Assembly (NCBI RefSeq): GCF_007989085.1
Contig: NZ_BJVJ01000009.1
Span: 1 to 64,000, forward strand
DNA length: 64,000 nucleotides
From: Pseudonocardia sulfidoxydans NBRC 16205
GTDB lineage: Bacteria > Actinomycetota > Actinomycetes > Mycobacteriales > Pseudonocardiaceae
Direction of reading: 5' to 3'
Shown: positions 34,336 through 42,750 of the stretch, one piece after another
How positions within the stretch are numbered: the stretch's first letter is position 1
How the letters are laid out: each line of letters begins with the position of its first letter
The notes under the pieces: model-generated
Database searches by the model: none
What the model saw: only the letters and a program-made list of their open reading frames with translations
Told to the model about the DNA's origin: nothing
Made by a program: the position numbers and the translations under genes

Positions 34336-35472
34336 ATGCCCGGCACACCCGTCGACCCGACACCACTGTCCTTCGCCTACTGGGTCCCCAACGTGAGCGG
34401 TGGACTGGTCACCAGCACCGTCGAGCAGCGCACCGACTGGGGCTACGACTACAACCGCACGCTCGCGCAGCTGGCCGAGAACAACGGCTTCGACTACGCG
34501 CTCAGCCAGGTCCGGTACATGGCCAGCTACGGCGCCGACCACCAGCACGAGTCCACGAGCTTCTCCCTCGCCCTGCTGCTCGCCACCGAGCGGCTCAAGG
34601 TCATCGCCGCCGTCCACCCCGGGCTGTGGCAGCCCGGCGTGCTGGCCAAGTGGGTCGCGACGGCCGATCACCTCTCCGGGGGCCGGGCCGCGGTCAACGT
34701 GGTCTCCGGCTGGTTCAAGGACGAGTTCACCGCACTGGGCGAGCCGTGGCTCGAACACGACGAGCGCTACCGGCGCACCGCCGAGTTCATCCAGGTCCTG
34801 CGCGAGATCTGGACCTCCGACGACGCGAACTTCGCCGGTGACTTCTACCGGCTCCACCACTTCGACCTCAAACCCAAGCCCGTCGACGTGCCCGGGCGCC
34901 CGCACCCGGAGATCTTCCAGGGCGGCAACTCGACCGCGGCCCGCCGCAACGGCGGCCGCGTCTCGGACTGGTACTTCTCCAACGGCAAGGACTACGACGG
35001 CTTCGTCGAGCAGGTGGCCGAGGTGAACGCCCACGCCGCCGACGCCGGTCGCGCGGGTGCGGTCCGCTTCGGGCTCAACGGGTTCCTCATCGCCCGCGAC
35101 TCCGAGCGGGAGGCCCGCGAGCAGCTGCGCGAGATCATCGCGGGCGCGAACGTGGAGGCCGTCGAGGGCTTCCGCAGCGCCGTGCAGCAGGCCGGTTCGT
35201 CCACATCGGACAAGCGCGGGATGTGGGCGGACTCCTCCTTCGACGACCTCGTCCAGTACAACGACGACTTCCGCACCCAGCTGATCGGCACGCCCGAGCA
35301 GATCGCCGACCGCGCACTGGAGTACAAGCGCCGAGGCGCGAACCTGCTGCTCCTGGGGTTCCTGCACTACCACGAGGAGGTCGAGTACTTCGGCCGCCAC
35401 GTGCTGCCGATCATCCGGGAGAAGGAGGCGGAGCTCGTCGCGCGCGAGCCCGCACTCGTCGCCGGCGCCTGA
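34336..35472 (+). CDS. sfnG: Dimethylsulfone monooxygenase SfnG-like flavoprotein
   Basis: A 378-residue FMNH2-dependent class C monooxygenase. The N-terminus FAYWVPNVSGGLVTS, then QRTDWGYDYNRTLAQLAE, YGADHQHESTSFS, INVVSGWF-like NVVSGWFKDEF, GEPWLEHDERYRR and PEIFQGGNSTAARR follow SfnG nearly throughout. SfnG converts dimethylsulfone to methanesulfinate, releasing sulfur for sulfite formation. CAGGAGA lies before the ATG. Cys-responsive leader ORFs flank it on both sides, consistent with expression under sulfur limitation. A separate NADH:FMN reductase is needed and is not in the window. Confidence 0.88.
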   Translation: MPGTPVDPTPLSFAYWVPNVSGGLVTSTVEQRTDWGYDYNRTLAQLAENNGFDYALSQVRYMASYGADHQHESTSFSLALLLATERLKVIAAVHPGLWQPGVLAKWVATADHLSGGRAAVNVVSGWFKDEFTALGEPWLEHDERYRRTAEFIQVLREIWTSDDANFAGDFYRLHHFDLKPKPVDVPGRPHPEIFQGGNSTAARRNGGRVSDWYFSNGKDYDGFVEQVAEVNAHAADAGRAGAVRFGLNGFLIARDSEREAREQLREIIAGANVEAVEGFRSAVQQAGSSTSDKRGMWADSSFDDLVQYNDDFRTQLIGTPEQIADRALEYKRRGANLLLLGFLHYHEEVEYFGRHVLPIIREKEAELVAREPALVAGA

Positions 35473-35475
35473 CCC

Positions 35476-35559
35476 GTGTCCCTCCCGGCCCCGACGCTGC
35501 TGACGCGGCGCCGGCACATCGACCTCGCCCGCGCCGTGACGACCTCCTGTCGACGCTGA
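35476..35559 (+). CDS. Second cysteine-containing leader peptide, upstream of the SfnB/DszC-like gene
   Basis: A 27-codon GTG ORF that begins three bases after the sfnG stop. Its body LLTRRRHIDLARAV and its TTSCRR end match the leader peptide at 34195 (shared LTRRRHxDL core, Cys near the stop). It is followed by a long stem at 35608-35709. This second leader implies that the downstream monooxygenase can be adjusted separately from sfnG. Confidence 0.72.
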   Translation: MSLPAPTLLTRRRHIDLARAVTTSCRR

Positions 35560-35607
35560 GGCCCCATCCCACGGTCGACCACCCGGATTTCACCGTCCGG
35601 CCCACTC

Positions 35608-35709
35608 ACGCGTGCGCGCCCGCGCGCCCCGGAGCCCACCCGCTCGGGTCGCCGGTGGCACGACCCCTGCCGCCCGACGCCGCGCTCCCGCGCGGGCCGC
35701 GGCACGCGT
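35608..35709 (+). promoter_or_regulatory. Attenuator-like long stem before the SfnB/DszC-like gene
   Basis: ACGCGTGCGCGCCCGCGCG (35608-35626) can pair with the segment 35689-35709 over 19 base pairs with two single-base bulges. The stem closes about 22 bases before the ATG and 10 bases before its GAAGGG. It is the strongest RNA structure between the leader peptide and the gene; a terminator or ribosome-blocking role is inference. Confidence 0.45.
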
Positions 35710-35731
35710 CCCCATGCCGAAGGGCACCGTC

Positions 35732-36961
35732 ATGACCACGCTCGACAACCGACCCGCCACCGTCGACTGGGCCGCCCGGCCCGTCCCCGACTCACCCGAT
35801 GCGTGGCTCGCCCGCGCCCGCGAGGTCCGCGAGGTCCTCGCCGTCGGCGCTGCCGCCCGCGACCGCGCCGGCCAGACCCCCTACGACGAGATCGCCCTGC
35901 TCAAGAACTCCGGACTGGTGACGCTGCTCGGCCCGGTCGCGCACGGCGGCGGCGGGCAGGAATGGCCCACCGCCTACCGCGTCGTCCGCGAGATCGCGGC
36001 CGCCGACGGGTCCGTCGGCCAGCTGCTGGGCTACCACTACCTGTGGAACTGGGCGGCGCGGCTCGTCGGCACGCCCGAGCAGATCGAGGCCGTCGAGGCC
36101 GACGCCGCCCGCAACCGCTGGTTCTTCGGCGGTGCGGTCAACCCCCGCGACACCGACGTCCGCATCCGCGACGAGGGCGACCACATCGTCTTCAACGGGC
36201 GCAAGTCGTTCTCGACCGGCAGCAAGGTCTCCGACGTCACCGTCCTCGAAGGCGTCCTCGACGGCACCGACACCCACGTCTTCGCGATCGTGCCGAGCGA
36301 CCAGCCCGGCATCACCTTCCACGACGACTGGGACAACTTCGGGCAGCGCCTCACCGAGAGCGGCGGCGTCACGATCACCGAGGTGAGCGTGCCGTGGGCG
36401 GGCGCGGCCGGGTTCGTCGGCAAGACGTTCCAGCCGCGCGTCTACAACACGCTCAACGTGCCGACGATCCAGCTCGTGTTCGTCAGCTTCTACCTGGGCA
36501 TCGCCCGCGGCGCGCTGGAGACCGCGGCCGGGTACACGCGCACCGAGTCGCGGTCGTGGCTGCACGGCGGGTACGAGCGTGCCGTCGACGAGCCGTACGT
36601 GCTCGACCTCTACGGCGACCTGGCGTCGAAGCTGTGGGCGGTCGAGGCGCTGGCCGACCAGGTCGCGCAGGAGGGTCTCGCGCTCCACCGCGACGCCTGG
36701 CACGTCACCGAGCGGCAGCGCGGCGAGCACGAGGTACGGGTCGCGGCGCTCAAGGCCCGCGCCACCGACGTCGCGCTGGAGGTCACGAGCCGGGTCCTGG
36801 AGGGCACGGGGGCCAGGTCGACCACCACGGAGCTGGGGCTGGACCGCTTCTGGCGCAACGTCCGTACCCACACGCTGCACGATCCGGTGGCCTACAAGCG
36901 CCGTGAGGTAGGGGCGCACCTGCTGCGCGACGAGCTGCCGCAGCCCACCTGGTACTCCTGA
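35732..36961 (+). CDS. Acyl-CoA-dehydrogenase-fold flavin monooxygenase (SfnB/DszC-like), sulfur acquisition
   Basis: A 409-residue protein of the acyl-CoA dehydrogenase fold: GQLLGYHYLWNW, FGGAVNPRDTDVRI, GRKSFSTGSKVSD, TGARSTTTELGLDRFWRN and the C-terminal HDPVAYKRREVGAHLL... PTWYS. The FSTGS and HDPVAYKRR patterns mark the DszC/SfnB group of flavin-dependent monooxygenases rather than dehydrogenases. GAAGGG nine bases before the ATG at 35732 decides the start; ATG at 35714 is in frame. Its position behind a Cys leader next to sfnG supports a role in organosulfur use, but the substrate is not known. Confidence 0.8.
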   Translation: MTTLDNRPATVDWAARPVPDSPDAWLARAREVREVLAVGAAARDRAGQTPYDEIALLKNSGLVTLLGPVAHGGGGQEWPTAYRVVREIAAADGSVGQLLGYHYLWNWAARLVGTPEQIEAVEADAARNRWFFGGAVNPRDTDVRIRDEGDHIVFNGRKSFSTGSKVSDVTVLEGVLDGTDTHVFAIVPSDQPGITFHDDWDNFGQRLTESGGVTITEVSVPWAGAAGFVGKTFQPRVYNTLNVPTIQLVFVSFYLGIARGALETAAGYTRTESRSWLHGGYERAVDEPYVLDLYGDLASKLWAVEALADQVAQEGLALHRDAWHVTERQRGEHEVRVAALKARATDVALEVTSRVLEGTGARSTTTELGLDRFWRNVRTHTLHDPVAYKRREVGAHLLRDELPQPTWYS

Positions 36962-36971
36962 CCCGTCCCTC

Positions 36972-37011
36972 GTGAGCGGCAATAGTCGCGATAGCGACTA
37001 TTGCCGCTCAC
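36972..37011. repeat. 40-bp palindrome, copy 3
   Basis: Arms GTGAGCGGCAATAGTCGC and exact complement around GATA. It sits between two convergent genes, 11 bases after the plus-strand stop. The minus-strand kinase gene ends inside it: the codons for its last residues ERQ and its TAG stop (36998-37000) are palindrome sequence. Confidence 0.88.
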
Positions 37012-38302
37012 AGGCTTTCGCGGCGCTGGGCAGCAACAACGTGAACGTCGTCGGGTGGGTGCTGCCCACGGCCAGCCGCCCGCCGTCGGCCTCGGCGAGG
37101 CTACGTGCCAGCGCGAGACCGATTCCGTATCCGCCCCCCGTTGCGCCGTCGCGGCCCGACCGTCGAACGAACAGGGCGGACGTGGACCCGGTGAGGGCGT
37201 CGCCCTCGTCGACCACATCCAGGGCGAGCGCTCCCGCGGTGGTGCGAAGACGGACCGTCACCGTCCCGGCTCCGTGGACGACGGCGTTGTCGAGCAGGAC
37301 GCCGAGGATCTGGCGAACCGCCGCGGCCGATGCGCGGGCCGGAGCGCAATCAGGGTCCACGTCGATCCGCAGCGCCCGGTCGCGCGCGGCGAGGGTACGA
37401 CGCCACTGGCCGACGACGTCGTCGACGATCCCCCGCACGTCGACGATCGGGTTGCCGGTGTGGACGTCGCGCGCGAGGGCCAGGAGGTCCTCCACGGTGC
37501 GGTGCAGCCCGTCGGCGGAGCGAATCGCCGCGTCGACGGCGTTCCGCAGGTCCGCGCCGGGATCGTCGAGCGCGGTCTCCAAGCTCAGCCGCAGACCGGT
37601 GAGCGGTGTTCGGAGCTGGTGGGACGCATCGGCGGTGAAGGCGCGCTCCCGCGCGACGAGCGCGCCGATCCGTTCCGCGGTCGTGTCGAGGGCGGCACCG
37701 ACGGAGTCGATCTCGGGGATGCCGACGCGTCCCGTCCATGTCGTGAAGTCGCCGTCGCCGAGCCGGCGTGCTCGACCGGACAGTTCCTCGAGCGGCCCGG
37801 CGAGCCGCCCGGCCTGGCGCCGCGCGACGACCCACACCGCGAGCAACGCAGCGAGGGCGAGCGCGAGCATCATGGTCCACACCCCGACGACCTGCAGATA
37901 CAGCTCGCTCGACGACCCGGCCACCCGGACGACGCCCGCGCGTGGGTCGTCGCCGGTCACGGCCAGGGCGACCGCACCGTCGTCGGAGGTGGCGCGCCCC
38001 GGATCCCGCAGCGCCTGCCGCACCGCGTCGTCCGCGGTCGCGGGGCCGGAACCGAGGATGCGCACCCCGGCGGTGTCGTACAGCCCGACCTCGGCGTTGC
38101 CACGACCCGGCGGCAGCTGGATGGGCCGGTTCGCAGCCACGTCCACCGCGACGGTCAGCGCCGTGACGGTCGCGACCTGGTCGAGCTCACGTCGTTCGTG
38201 GTCGGACAGGTACTTCAGGACGATGCCGGCGAGCGGCAGCCCGAACAGGCCGATGGCCAGCACCGCCGCCGCGACGGTGAGCACGACGATGCGTCGACGC
38301 AT
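36998..38302 (-). CDS. Sensor histidine kinase
   Basis: A 434-residue kinase. One membrane helix at about 7-30, an extracytoplasmic sensor of about 105 residues (35-138), a second helix at 139-160, a HAMP region (161-215), the HisKA box [14 protein letters not shown] with His228, and a HATPase domain with LLDNAVVHG (N box) and [13 protein letters not shown] (G box). The next gene is its response regulator (3-base gap). The C-terminus is made by palindrome copy 3. Signal unknown. Confidence 0.88.
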   Translation of the reverse strand: MRRRIVVLTVAAAVLAIGLFGLPLAGIVLKYLSDHERRELDQVATVTALTVAVDVAANRPIQLPPGRGNAEVGLYDTAGVRILGSGPATADDAVRQALRDPGRATSDDGAVALAVTGDDPRAGVVRVAGSSSELYLQVVGVWTMMLALALAALLAVWVVARRQAGRLAGPLEELSGRARRLGDGDFTTWTGRVGIPEIDSVGAALDTTAERIGALVARERAFTADASHQLRTPLTGLRLSLETALDDPGADLRNAVDAAIRSADGLHRTVEDLLALARDVHTGNPIVDVRGIVDDVVGQWRRTLAARDRALRIDVDPDCAPARASAAAVRQILGVLLDNAVVHGAGTVTVRLRTTAGALALDVVDEGDALTGSTSALFVRRSGRDGATGGGYGIGLALARSLAEADGGRLAVGSTHPTTFTLLLPSAAKACERQ

Positions 38303-38304
38303 GA

Positions 38305-38991
38305 TCAGGCGGGTGGGTCGAGCCGGTAGCCGTGCCCGCGCAACGTGACGATCGTCGGCATCGACCCACCTCCGGTGGCGGCCAGCAGGCGCCGGATGCC
38401 GGCGACGTGCACGTCGAGGGTCTTCGTCGAACCGAACCAGTTCTCGTCCCAGACCTCGGCGATGAGGACGTCGCGGCTGATCGCGGTTCCGGGTTGCGAC
38501 GCGAGTCGGGCCAGCAGGTCGTACTCGCGTGGCCGCAGCCGGACCTCGACGCCCCCCACCGTCACCCGGCGGCCGACGAAGTCGACCTCGAGATCCCCGA
38601 GGGTGGCGGGGGGTCCCTGTCGGGAGGCCTCGGCCCGCCGCAGGTGGGCGCGGACCCGGGCGTGGAGCTCGGCCAGACGCACGGGTTTCACGAGGTAGTC
38701 GTCACCACCGGATTCCAGCCCGAGGACGACGTCCATCTCGTCGTCGCGCGCGGTCAGGATGACGATCACGGCGTCGGGCAGCAGCGGGCGGATCGCCCGG
38801 CAGACGGCGAGACCGTCGAGATCGGGCAGTCCGAGGTCGAGCAGGACGAGATCGACGGGCGCGCGGCCGGCCTCCCGGACCGCGGACACGCCGTCCTGCG
38901 TCCAGATCACGTCGTGGCCGTGGAGGGTCAGGCTGCGCGCCACCGCGGTTCCGATCGTGTCGTCGTCCTCGACGAGGAGTATGCGAGCCAC
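38305..38991 (-). CDS. OmpR/PhoB-family response regulator
   Basis: A 228-residue regulator. Receiver domain 1-115: LLVEDDD, phosphoacceptor Asp52 in [13 protein letters not shown], the TAR switch and [10 protein letters not shown] with the conserved Lys. Winged-helix DNA-binding domain 130-225: [14 protein letters not shown] and [15 protein letters not shown]... [13 protein letters not shown] start at 38991. Three heptamer direct repeats with helical spacing lie 38-67 bases upstream, so autoregulation is likely. Confidence 0.9.
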   Translation of the reverse strand: MARILLVEDDDTIGTAVARSLTLHGHDVIWTQDGVSAVREAGRAPVDLVLLDLGLPDLDGLAVCRAIRPLLPDAVIVILTARDDEMDVVLGLESGGDDYLVKPVRLAELHARVRAHLRRAEASRQGPPATLGDLEVDFVGRRVTVGGVEVRLRPREYDLLARLASQPGTAISRDVLIAEVWDENWFGSTKTLDVHVAGIRRLLAATGGGSMPTIVTLRGHGYRLDPPA

Positions 38992-39028
38992 GATCCGACC
39001 GTACGGAGCAGCGCCCGCCGAAAGCGGA

Positions 39029-39058
39029 CGTAACCGGCGTGCTTACCGAACGCTTACC
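39029..39058. promoter_or_regulatory. Direct-repeat binding site for the OmpR-type regulator
   Basis: On the plus strand CGTAACC (39029), GCTTACC (39041) and GCTTACC (39052) form direct repeats spaced 12 and 11 bases; GCTTACCGAACGCTTACC contains the two perfect ones. OmpR-family proteins bind such head-to-tail repeats. The site lies between the divergent regulator gene and the gene at 39164 and could serve both. Confidence 0.5.
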
Positions 39059-39163
39059 GCGTGTTGGCCGGTTCCACCTACTGCGCGGCCCACCGTCGTC
39101 GATGGCCGAACCATAACCCTCGGATGGCACGGCCCGTACCTGCACGTTCATAGCGTGGACGGT

Positions 39164-39868
39164 ATGAGGGACGCCGACAGGACACGCTCCGCCGCTGGCT
39201 CCGGCCTCGATGTGCCCCCGGATCCGCGGCCGCTGCCGTCCACGTCGCCCCGGGGCGCAACGGCCGTCGCGGTTCCGCCGCCGCTGCCCACGCTCGTCGA
39301 CCCGCCGCCGGCCGGGGAAGGGCAGTGGCAGCCGGCGTCGGTACTCGCCGGTCACGCCCCTGGCCGCACCGCGGTACCGCCCCGCGACGGCGCCGCATCC
39401 GCGGTCGTCGACACGTCCGGGACGGTGCACATCGGCGCGTGGGGCAGCGACGTCGGACCGGGCCCGACCGTCGCGGCCGTCCGGCAGAACCCGGATCCGA
39501 TCATCGACCACGGCCGGGTCGTGCCCGGGCTCGACGTCAACGCCGGCGGCAGCTGGGGGTCGGCGAGCAACCAGCTGCAGTACACGTGGCGCTCGGGCCT
39601 GGGCGTCACCGCCGACAACAGCCTCGTCTACGTCGGCGGGGCCGGCCTGACCCTCTCAACCCTTGCCGCCGCCCTCGCCGATGCGGGTGCGGTCACCGCG
39701 ATGGAGCTCGACATCCACATCCAGATGGTCGACCTGTTCACCTACGACCACGCCACTCATCGCCCGGACCACCTCGCCGGGACGCCGCTGCTCCCGTCGA
39801 TGCCCGGGCCGAACGACCGCTGTCTGCAGTCCGACCAGTGGGACTTCTTCGTCGTGACGTCGCGGTGA
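39164..39868 (+). pseudogene. Internally deleted phosphodiester glycosidase (NAGPA-domain) remnant
   Basis: A 234-codon frame. Residues 75-234 match the back half of actinobacterial phosphodiester glycosidase (NAGPA domain) proteins: PPRDGAASAVVDTSGTVHIG, VAAVRQNPDPIIDHG, WRSGLGVTADNSLVYVGG and TAMELDIHIQMVDLFTYD. Residues 50-62 (PPAGEGQWQPAS) match the segment that normally stands before the domain. About 60-80 residues expected between these, including the front half of the domain, are missing, and there is no N-terminal membrane anchor. The frame is intact, so a short product may still be made. The ATG has no clear ribosome site. Confidence 0.55.
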
Positions 39869-40821
39869 GCGCGATGCTGGTGCTCGTCGCCCAGGACGGT
39901 GCCGCTGTCGTGGCGGTCGTCGCCGCCGTGGCGCTGCTCCTCGTGGGCCACCGGCTGGCCGTCCACACCGGGATCGTCGCCGTCCTCGTCGCCGCGCACG
40001 CCGCGCTGTCGTCGGTGGTGGTCGTCGTCGGCCACCTCGGCCCGGTGGGCCCCGACCGCGCTGTCGCCGACGAGCTGGTCCGGCTGCGATCGTCGGCTGC
40101 GACCGGCATCCTGACCGTGGTCGGCACGGTCGGCGACACCGTCGGTATGGCGGTCCTCGCGGCCGTCGTGGGCGCGTTGCTGCTGTGGCGGCGGCGCGTG
40201 GGCGACGCCGTCGTCATGATCGGTGCGGTCGCAGGCGCGGGACTGCTGATCGTGGGGCTCAAGCAGGCGGTCGCCCGCCCACGACCGCCCGAGGCGCTGC
40301 GGCTCGCGGTCGAGACGACGTACTCCTTCCCGTCCGGGCACGCGCTCAGCTCCGTCGTCGTCCTCGGCACGGCGGCGGCGATCGTCGTCCGGCTCGGTTG
40401 GCGCCCGGCCCTCTCCGGTGTCGCCGTCACCGTCGCGTCCGGCGCGGTTGCGATCATCGGGTTCAGCCGCGTCTACCTGGGGGTGCACTGGCCCACCGAC
40501 GTCCTGGACGGATGGCTGACGGGCGGGGTGTGGCTCACGGTGTGCCTCGCCGCACTGTCCGAGCTCGACCGCCGGCGAGGCCGACCCGCGCAGGCGCAGC
40601 GAGGGGACCTCACGCCGCGCGACGCGGTGACGGGCGGTGCGCATCCGGGCTCGCTCGGTCTGTCGAGACCGCGGGATTCCCCGGCGACAGGCTGCGCCCC
40701 CGCAGACTCGGGCGCCTGCCCCTCCTCCTCACGCCCTCACGGCGGTGCCCGTCCAGGGCGCGACGCCGGCACACACGCCGGCCGGCCTCACCGGGGTCGT
40801 GAGTGGCAACAGTCGCTATAG
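39865..40821 (+). CDS. PAP2 family phosphatase (undecaprenyl-diphosphatase-like)
   Basis: A 318-residue membrane protein with five to six helices between residues 10 and 235. The PAP2 triad is complete: KQAVARPRPP, YSFPSGHALS and SRVYLGVHWPTDV. Such enzymes dephosphorylate lipid pyrophosphates on the outer face. The GTG start overlaps the stop of the preceding frame. The last 75 residues form a polar tail without homology, and its final residues EWQQSL and TAG stop are encoded by palindrome copy 4, which suggests the original end was altered. Confidence 0.82.
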   Translation: MSAMLVLVAQDGAAVVAVVAAVALLLVGHRLAVHTGIVAVLVAAHAALSSVVVVVGHLGPVGPDRAVADELVRLRSSAATGILTVVGTVGDTVGMAVLAAVVGALLLWRRRVGDAVVMIGAVAGAGLLIVGLKQAVARPRPPEALRLAVETTYSFPSGHALSSVVVLGTAAAIVVRLGWRPALSGVAVTVASGAVAIIGFSRVYLGVHWPTDVLDGWLTGGVWLTVCLAALSELDRRRGRPAQAQRGDLTPRDAVTGGAHPGSLGLSRPRDSPATGCAPADSGACPSSSRPHGGARPGRDAGTHAGRPHRGREWQQSL

Positions 40822-40838
40822 CGACCATCGCCGCTCAC
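40799..40838. repeat. 40-bp palindrome, copy 4 (degenerate)
   Basis: Left arm GTGAGTGGCAACAGTCGCTA; right arm has several mismatches against it (GACCATCGCCGCTCAC). It sits between convergent genes, and TAG at 40819-40821 in its centre is the stop codon of the PAP2 gene. Confidence 0.75.
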
Positions 40839-40849
40839 AGGGGGCGGGA

Positions 40850-42088
40850 TCAGCCGACGCGGACGCGATCACGCAGGCCCGGGGCCTCCGTGGGCCGCAG
40901 CCGGGGCAGGAACCGCCCGGACCGCAGCACGTATCCCGCGTAGGTCGCGCCGTACGCGGCCGCCAGCCGCGGCTCGCGCACCGCCCGCGCCTGGACCTGC
41001 ACGGCGACGACGATCAGCACCATCGCCAGCACGCCCATCACGGCGGGCACCATCAGCAGCAGGCCGGCCGTCGCGACGACCACGCCGGTCAGGCCCGGGT
41101 TGCGGGTCCGCGCGTGCACGCCCATCGTCGCGAAGCCGGGACGCCCCCCGGTCTGGCGGCCCCGCGTCACGACCGACGCCACCGCCGCCCGCCACAGCGC
41201 GAACCCGCCGAGGAACACACCGGCGCCCGCGACAGCGATACCGGGGTCGCTGAACAGCGAGATCGGCTGGATGACGTCGACGGCGACGAGCAGCGGCGCG
41301 GCGAGGCCGACCACGGCGGCGAACACCGACAACGACCGCACCCACCACGACGCCGACCCGGAACGCCACGCCACACCCGGCACCGGACGCGACGACACCA
41401 CACGCCGCCGGTAGCGGATGCCCAGGACGATCCCGGCGACCGCCAGCACCAGCGCGATCCAGCCGGCCGCGTGGTGGTCGAAGAACGCGCCGACCGGCTC
41501 GCCGGTGAGCTGCTCCACCGCGTCGGCGGCGAGCCACAGGCCGAACACCCCGAAGAGCCCGGCCGCGCCGTAGCGGATCGTCCGCTCCGGCAGCCGCTTG
41601 CCCAACTGGCGTCCGATGACGATCGCGAGCGCGTCGGCGGCGACCATGCCGAGCGTCGAACCCAGCCACACCCCGAACCAGCCGTGCTGCGTGGCGAGCG
41701 TGATCGTCGCCAGCATCGTCTTGTCGCCCAGCTCGGCGAGGAAGAACGCGACGGTCACGGCCATGACGGCCGACCGCGCGACGCGGGAGGCCTTGCTCCG
41801 CTCCTCGTCGCTCAGCGAGTCGCCGCGCAACGTCCACGCACCGAACCCGAAGAAGGCGACCGCCGCGACCAGCGCGATCCAGCCGGTCGGCAGCGCCGCG
41901 CCCAGGCCGTGACCGACGGCCACCGACACGAGATGCACGACGGACGTGGCGATCGTGATGCCGACGAGGACCGGCACCATCCTGAATCGGGTGGCGAACG
42001 TGAGGGCCATGAGCTGGGACTTGTCACCGAGCTCGGCCACGAAGATGACACCGAAACTGACCGCGGTCGCGACCAGGACGTCGTACAT
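40850..42088 (-). CDS. GDT1/TMEM165 (UPF0016) cation exporter fused to an ICMT-like domain
   Basis: A 412-residue membrane protein. The N-terminal half (1-205) is a complete two-repeat GDT1 transporter with both signature motifs, VAELGDKSQL (18-27) and LAELGDKTML (117-126), which bind Mn2+/Ca2+. The C-terminal half (about 255-412) adds three to four helices and ends with REPRLAAAYGATYAGYVLRSGRFLPRL-type sequence (split here: REPRLAAAYG, YAGYVLRSGRFLP), the hallmark of isoprenylcysteine methyltransferase/NnrU-like membrane methyltransferases. A yybP-ykoY element lies upstream, matching a manganese efflux role. The role of the added domain is unknown. Confidence 0.82.
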   Translation of the reverse strand: MYDVLVATAVSFGVIFVAELGDKSQLMALTFATRFRMVPVLVGITIATSVVHLVSVAVGHGLGAALPTGWIALVAAVAFFGFGAWTLRGDSLSDEERSKASRVARSAVMAVTVAFFLAELGDKTMLATITLATQHGWFGVWLGSTLGMVAADALAIVIGRQLGKRLPERTIRYGAAGLFGVFGLWLAADAVEQLTGEPVGAFFDHHAAGWIALVLAVAGIVLGIRYRRRVVSSRPVPGVAWRSGSASWWVRSLSVFAAVVGLAAPLLVAVDVIQPISLFSDPGIAVAGAGVFLGGFALWRAAVASVVTRGRQTGGRPGFATMGVHARTRNPGLTGVVVATAGLLLMVPAVMGVLAMVLIVVAVQVQARAVREPRLAAAYGATYAGYVLRSGRFLPRLRPTEAPGLRDRVRVG

Positions 42089-42096
42089 GGACCACC

Positions 42097-42120
42097 CCTC
42101 GATCTCGTGCCGGATCGAGG
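42097..42120 (-). promoter_or_regulatory. Hairpin sequestering the ribosome site of the GDT1 gene
   Basis: On the minus strand CCTCGAT pairs perfectly with ATCGAGG (7 bp, 10-base loop); the 3' arm includes the start of the ATCGAGGGG ribosome site 8 bases before the ATG. It is a plausible expression platform for the upstream riboswitch, acting on translation. Confidence 0.5.
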
Positions 42121-42153
42121 AAAGGAACTCTTCGACCCGACAGCTCTATCGGA

Positions 42154-42255
42154 TCGAAGGTCTCGCTCGCCTGGTGGCGCAGGCCGTGCGGCCGGACCAC
42201 GACAAGGTGATCAGTATGTCGACCGCGACGTTGAGAGCTACTCCCCTTCGCAGGC
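42154..42255 (-). promoter_or_regulatory. yybP-ykoY manganese riboswitch
   Basis: The minus-strand RNA contains the two conserved parts of this class: GCGAAGGGGAGTAGCTC (about 42235-42251), which forms the L1 metal loop, and GGCGAGCGAGACCTTCG (42155-42171), which forms L3 and closes P1 with the first segment (CGAAGG/CCTTCG). A variable arm of about 60 bases joins them. Mn2+ binding should switch on the downstream GDT1 exporter gene, whose start is 66 bases further on. Confidence 0.85.
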
Positions 42256-42309
42256 AACACGATACAGCCCGACCGCGCTCCGGATCTCGGCTCGTGGCCT
42301 TCGACACCG

Positions 42310-42750
42310 TCACGCGTTGCCGTAGACCCTCGTCGGGGTGAGGAGGACGGCGGCGCGGCGCTCGGCGCGCATCGTCTCGTCGTAGGCGTCCCAGTCGTCG
42401 TGGGAGCCGCCCGCACCGGTGAACACCTCGCGCAGCAGCAGCCGCAGCCGCTCGGCGTCGACCCCGGCGGCGGGGTCGTCCGGGCCGATGACGCGGCAGG
42501 TGCCCTCGATCGTGGCGTAGCGCCAACCGGAGCGGAACGTCAGCGCCGACGCGGGCCGGGAACGCAGGTTCGCGAGCTTCACCGGGCCGTAGGTCACGTA
42601 CCCGACGACCGGTTCCCCCGTCGTCGGGTCGGTGACCGGACCGGCGTTGACCAGTGACGACGCGACGGTCCCGTCGGCGCGCGTGACCGACACGACGGCC
42701 AGGTACGACTCGGCGGCGGCCAGGGTCCACACGGCATCGAGTGAGGTCAT
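42310..42750 (-). CDS. PPOX-class pyridoxamine 5'-phosphate oxidase-fold protein
   Basis: A 146-residue split-barrel flavin/F420-binding protein: SYLAVVSVTRADGTVASSLVNAG, VGYVTYGPVKLANLRSRPASALTF and RYATIEGTCRVIGPDD. The pattern is that of actinobacterial F420- or flavin-dependent oxidoreductases of the PPOX class. Its ATG overlaps the stop of the HTH gene, so the two form a small operon behind tandem operators. Confidence 0.75.
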   Translation of the reverse strand: MTSLDAVWTLAAAESYLAVVSVTRADGTVASSLVNAGPVTDPTTGEPVVGYVTYGPVKLANLRSRPASALTFRSGWRYATIEGTCRVIGPDDPAAGVDAERLRLLLREVFTGAGGSHDDWDAYDETMRAERRAAVLLTPTRVYGNA

